Below are positions 8,499 to 11,049 of a stretch of DNA of 11,049 nucleotides, piece after piece (the stretch's first letter is position 1; the number at the start of each line of letters is the position of its first letter). A model generated the notes under the pieces. It saw nothing but the letters and a program-made list of their open reading frames with translations, was not told the DNA's origin and searched no databases. The position numbers and the translations under genes are program-made. The stretch comes from Spirogloea muscicola (taxonomy: Eukaryota > Streptophyta > Zygnematophyceae > Spirogloeales > Spirogloeaceae), in NCBI GenBank assembly GCA_009602725.1, contig WELB01000034.1, forward strand, positions 871,174 through 882,222. Reading direction: 5' to 3'.

Positions 8499-8538
8499 TT
8501 TGTATGCGTACATCTGCATACAAAGCGGCGTATGCAGA
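8499..8538. repeat. Two overlapping perfect inverted repeats sharing an arm
   Basis: TTTGTATGC (8499-8507) pairs perfectly with GCATACAAA (8516-8524). TCTGCATAC (8513-8521) pairs perfectly with GTATGCAGA (8530-8538). Each has a 9-bp stem and an 8-base loop, and they share GCATAC at 8516-8521, so only one hairpin can form at a time. The place lies just beyond the 3' end of copia B, so it may belong to that element. Confidence 0.85.
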
Positions 8539-8559
8539 TACGCTCAAGAACACTCAGAA

Positions 8560-9450
8560 CAGATCGCAGATAACGAGTCTGGTTAACCTGCACTGCTTTT
8601 GCACTATCGATTTCTTAGAACGTACATTCCCAGTTTTTGACTTCTCTTAAATCTAATATTTCAGAAGTCTGAAGCTAGGACTTGTTTTTCGATTCCTTTA
8701 GTGTTCTTAGTAGTATCAACATATTATCTACATATAAAGCAAGGACCAGTTGTTCTATACCTGACCCCTATACGTAGATTGTATAGTCAGAATGGCATCT
8801 AGAAAAGGCCATTCTTCTACAAACCTTATCAATCCGTTGATACCATGCCCTCGGCGCTTGCTTCGGACCAGATTTGCTGTCCCTGCACAGCTTGGCTTAA
8901 ATTTGTTGCATGTAAGTATACTCTTGTAGACCTCCATTGTAGTTCGTACATCCATTTGAAGTACTTCGAAATCAAAACATGCTCCCAGTGATAAGAGTAT
9001 TCTCACATATGTAAGTTTCAGTGTTGGAGCAAAGGTTTCATTGTTATCAATACCTTCCACTTGAGTACAACCTTTTGCAGCCAACCTAGCTTGTAGCTTG
9101 TTGTGTCAATACCACCATCAGTATTTCGCTTAATCTTGAATACCCACTTATTGCCTTTCCTGCACGTAATCCTTGTAATCTGCTCTTTTATTCTTATGTG
9201 ACTAGACTATCTCATCGGCAATTGCTTGCTTCCATTGCAGTACATGTTGAAAATAAGAGCTGCTTGCGACCAAGATGGTGTATCAATGTCATTGTTAGAG
9301 TAAGAAGGAAGTACCTTCACTGTTTGTCCAAATGGACAACAGTTTCCTGGTTCTCATTGATCGTCGTCAGATTGCTTGATCCTGGATATCGTTGATAAGA
9401 ACTTCTGATAGTTATCCCCCTGTCTCTGCACATCAGCTTGAGTTTGACTG
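8560..9450 (-). pseudogene. Ty1/copia retrotransposon reverse transcriptase fragment (copia B), inverted relative to copia A
   Basis: Read on the - strand from about 9450 downwards it gives SYSNNDIDTPSW, then KWVFKIKRNTDGGIDT, AAKGCTQVEGIDNNETFAPTLKL, FDFEVLQMDVRT, and later LALYVDNMLIL and VNQTRYLRSVLSVL. These are consecutive blocks of a copia RT. The catalytic box is YVDN (8723-8734), with the second Asp replaced. The blocks lie in different frames with several stops, and the FLNG...YGLKQAPRAW segment is shortened relative to copia A by a deletion near 8860. It shares exact words with copia A, for example TGCTCCAACACTGAAACTTA (9012-9031, reverse complement; 3051-3070 in copia A). No LTR, integrase or RNase H is visible. 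It is dead. Confidence 0.88.
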
Positions 9451-9453
9451 GGA

Positions 9454-9858
9454 GTGGACTGGATACTACACCCTCATCAGTGGCCCGTGGCATATGCTAC
9501 CAGTAGCCGCCTCCAGCATGCAAAATTGGAGTGCCGGTGCCCTGCTGTTTACCTAGGACCGTCACTGAGAAGCAACTGCACTTTGCTCGATGACATTCGG
9601 CGTGCCAATGCTTGTTGCTTGCACAATCCAGGTGCTACATGCATTTTTGTAGCTGTCGTAGTCCACAGTGCTGTGGTGCAGATGAAGCAGCAGGTGAAGC
9701 AGCCCTTTTGCAAGGAATGTGGGAACCCTTGCAGCCATAACTACTCTTCTCAGTATGTCAGTAAGCAGCACAGGCGTCAGTACGTGCCACGCTTGGTCAA
9801 ACACTTGATTGATGGGATATATCAGCACAGGCAGGGCAAAATCAAGGCAGGGCATTGA
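9454..9858 (+). other. Open frame of unknown nature with a small Cys/His cluster
   Basis: The frame is open for 134 codons; its first ATG is at 9682, giving a possible 58-residue peptide. It contains FCKECGNPCSH (from 9706) and later HRRQYVPRLVKHLIDGIYQH, ending KAGH at a TGA at 9856-9858. C-x2-C-x3-C-x-H could be part of a zinc-binding site, but I cannot match it to a family. There is no supporting neighbour, and no splice pattern that I trust. It may be an exon or chance. Confidence 0.2.
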
Positions 9859-10055
9859 ATTGTCATGCTTGCAGTGGCCCTATCAGTGAGAGTCAGTAAC
9901 GACGTAGCAAAGGCAGTTTTCAGACAGTGCACCCAACCCTGACAGGGAACCACCACTGGCAAGTCAAAGATTGGCGCTTGCAAGCAGCAGCACTTGATCT
10001 TCTGCATGGGCGGCTTCTGACTGAGCTAGGCAAGAGCGCGATCACAATAGGAAAG

Positions 10056-10101
10056 ATGCATTGTCATAGAACAAAGTAATGCATTGTCATAAGACAAAGC
10101 G
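10056..10101. repeat. 23-bp tandem repeat, two copies
   Basis: ATGCATTGTCATAGAACAAA starts the unit at 10056, and ATGCATTGTCATAAGACAAA starts the next at 10079. They differ at a few bases. No function is apparent. Confidence 0.85.
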
Positions 10102-10649
10102 ATGGCAGTGGAAGCTGGCTACAGGCAGACATCACAATACAGATGTACAGTCTAACAGGAGCTGAATGAGCAATGGCTGAGGCTCAATCTGCTCAACTTT
10201 CCGAGATCTCCAGGATCAACCATTGCGGACGGGCTACTTTTGCCTTCGCACTGCGTGCAACACATACATCAGCTGAGCGGCTTGTTAAATCAAGCACAGA
10301 TGCAACCTGCAATTGGCCTTTCTATTCACTGCCGCTCGTGCAAGCTCCAACAACAATGACTAGTGACTTGGTATTTGTGCTGATCTGACTTGCATTTTTG
10401 ACTTGGCTTCCTAGCCTGGTTGAAGAGGTGCTGTCACTCAGATGTACTAGACCAGCGGAGCTCTCCCGGATCAACCGCTTAAGGCACCTGTTTACGTATC
10501 TTACCGATTGCACTGCTGCAGATTGACGACAATGTCGCCTGCAATCAACATGCCCGCTTGCAAGCGTGGTGGTTACAGCAGGCAAGACCGTCACAGACAA
10601 GTAACGGACGTAGCAAGCTGCACCACGACGAGGATCGATCCCAATTGAC
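10102..10649. other. Region without a recognised gene
   Basis: Open frames are short and carry no motif that I recognise. GGATCAACC recurs near 10213 and 10470 in similar surroundings, which may be an old short duplication. Confidence 0.4.
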
Positions 10650-10819
10650 GCTTTCCAGTTGCGCAATTCACGAAGGCGGCGCCGTCAGCGAGCCAGCGGG
10701 ACGATGGCGGAGCGCTGCGCCGGGACGGAGGCACGGCGGCGGCGGCGGCGGGGAGGCTGCCCTCAGGCAATGTGACCGGTGGGACCAAGGACATCAGACG
10801 GTGCCAAGCGAGGCCACCG

Positions 10820-11049
10820 ATGGCCGAGCGGCTGCGGACGCTGCCCGATGCGGCGTCCGGCTCGAGGCACAGTCCGGAGGCGGACTCCGAGCCGAGCGCA
10901 TGCCGGGCCTTGCGCGCTCGCTCAAGCCGCTGCACCGCCGCCGCCGCTGGGAGGCCGCTCTGCCTCGGACCACGGCTGGCGCGCCGTCTCGCCGCCTCGC
11001 CGGCCTGCCTGGCATTGCGGCCGATGGCCGGCGGGTCGTCCGGCCCGCC
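10820..11049 (+). CDS. Possible 5' end of a gene running off the window (unknown product)
   Basis: An ATG at 10820 in the setting GCCACCGATGGCC opens a frame that stays open for 76 codons to the window end (MAERLRTLPDAASG... with Ala/Arg/Ser-rich sequence). The surrounding 10650-11049 is very GC-rich, like the Tubby exons, so a host gene could begin here. In DNA of this GC content, however, frames on both strands stay open by chance, including - strand frames at 10591-10935 and 10794-11015. No domain is recognisable. Confidence 0.2.
   Translation, partial: MAERLRTLPDAASGSRHSPEADSEPSACRALRARSSRCTAAAAGRPLCLGPRLARRLAASPACLALRPMAGGSSGP

Overview
This window looks like nuclear DNA of a photosynthetic eukaryote, most likely a green alga (plant lineage). 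The main evidence is a Tubby-like protein gene of plant type, split by a clean GT...AG intron. It also holds decayed LTR and non-LTR retrotransposons, a fragment of a mitochondrial gene and a very long microsatellite. Nothing bacterial is visible: there are no operons, ribosome binding sites or CRISPR. Composition changes sharply between blocks: GC-rich at 1-2640, 4000-4800, 5500-7200 and 10650-11049, and AT-richer at 2760-3600, 7260-7800 and 8460-9450. This fits a mosaic of insertions.

Layout, left to right. Bases 1-2647 are a broken non-LTR retrotransposon (LINE copy 1) on the + strand. Its pieces are an N-terminal region, the start of a reverse transcriptase (RT) without its catalytic core, the RT thumb region, a Cys/His knuckle, and a C-terminal domain that looks like a PD-(D/E)XK restriction-like endonuclease. 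Bases 2765-3510 are a decayed Ty1/copia RT (copia A, +). Bases 3629-3979 are an uninterrupted (CT)n tract of 351 bp, followed by a 33-bp tandem repeat. Bases 4390-4796 hold only the 3' end of a second, related LINE (copy 2). Bases 4797-5457 are non-coding. Bases 5584-7073 are the Tubby-like gene, the only gene here that looks functional; its 5' end is unresolved. Bases about 7288-7795 are a pseudogene copy of mitochondrial nad5 (a NUMT). Bases 8560-9450 carry a second member of the copia A family on the - strand (copia B). Bases 9450-10650 have no recognisable gene apart from one orphan open frame, and 10650-11049 is GC-rich and may be the edge of another gene.

The parts do not form a pathway. 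The picture is one host gene for a phosphoinositide-binding Tubby domain protein, embedded in dead transposons and organellar DNA. The two copia fragments are inverted relative to each other and flank LINE copy 2, the Tubby gene and the NUMT. I did not find a new defence or metabolic system. The observations most worth checking are the nad5 NUMT just behind the Tubby gene, the endonuclease-bearing LINE family present in two truncated copies, the uninterrupted (CT)n tract, and the unusual insertions in the Tubby domain.
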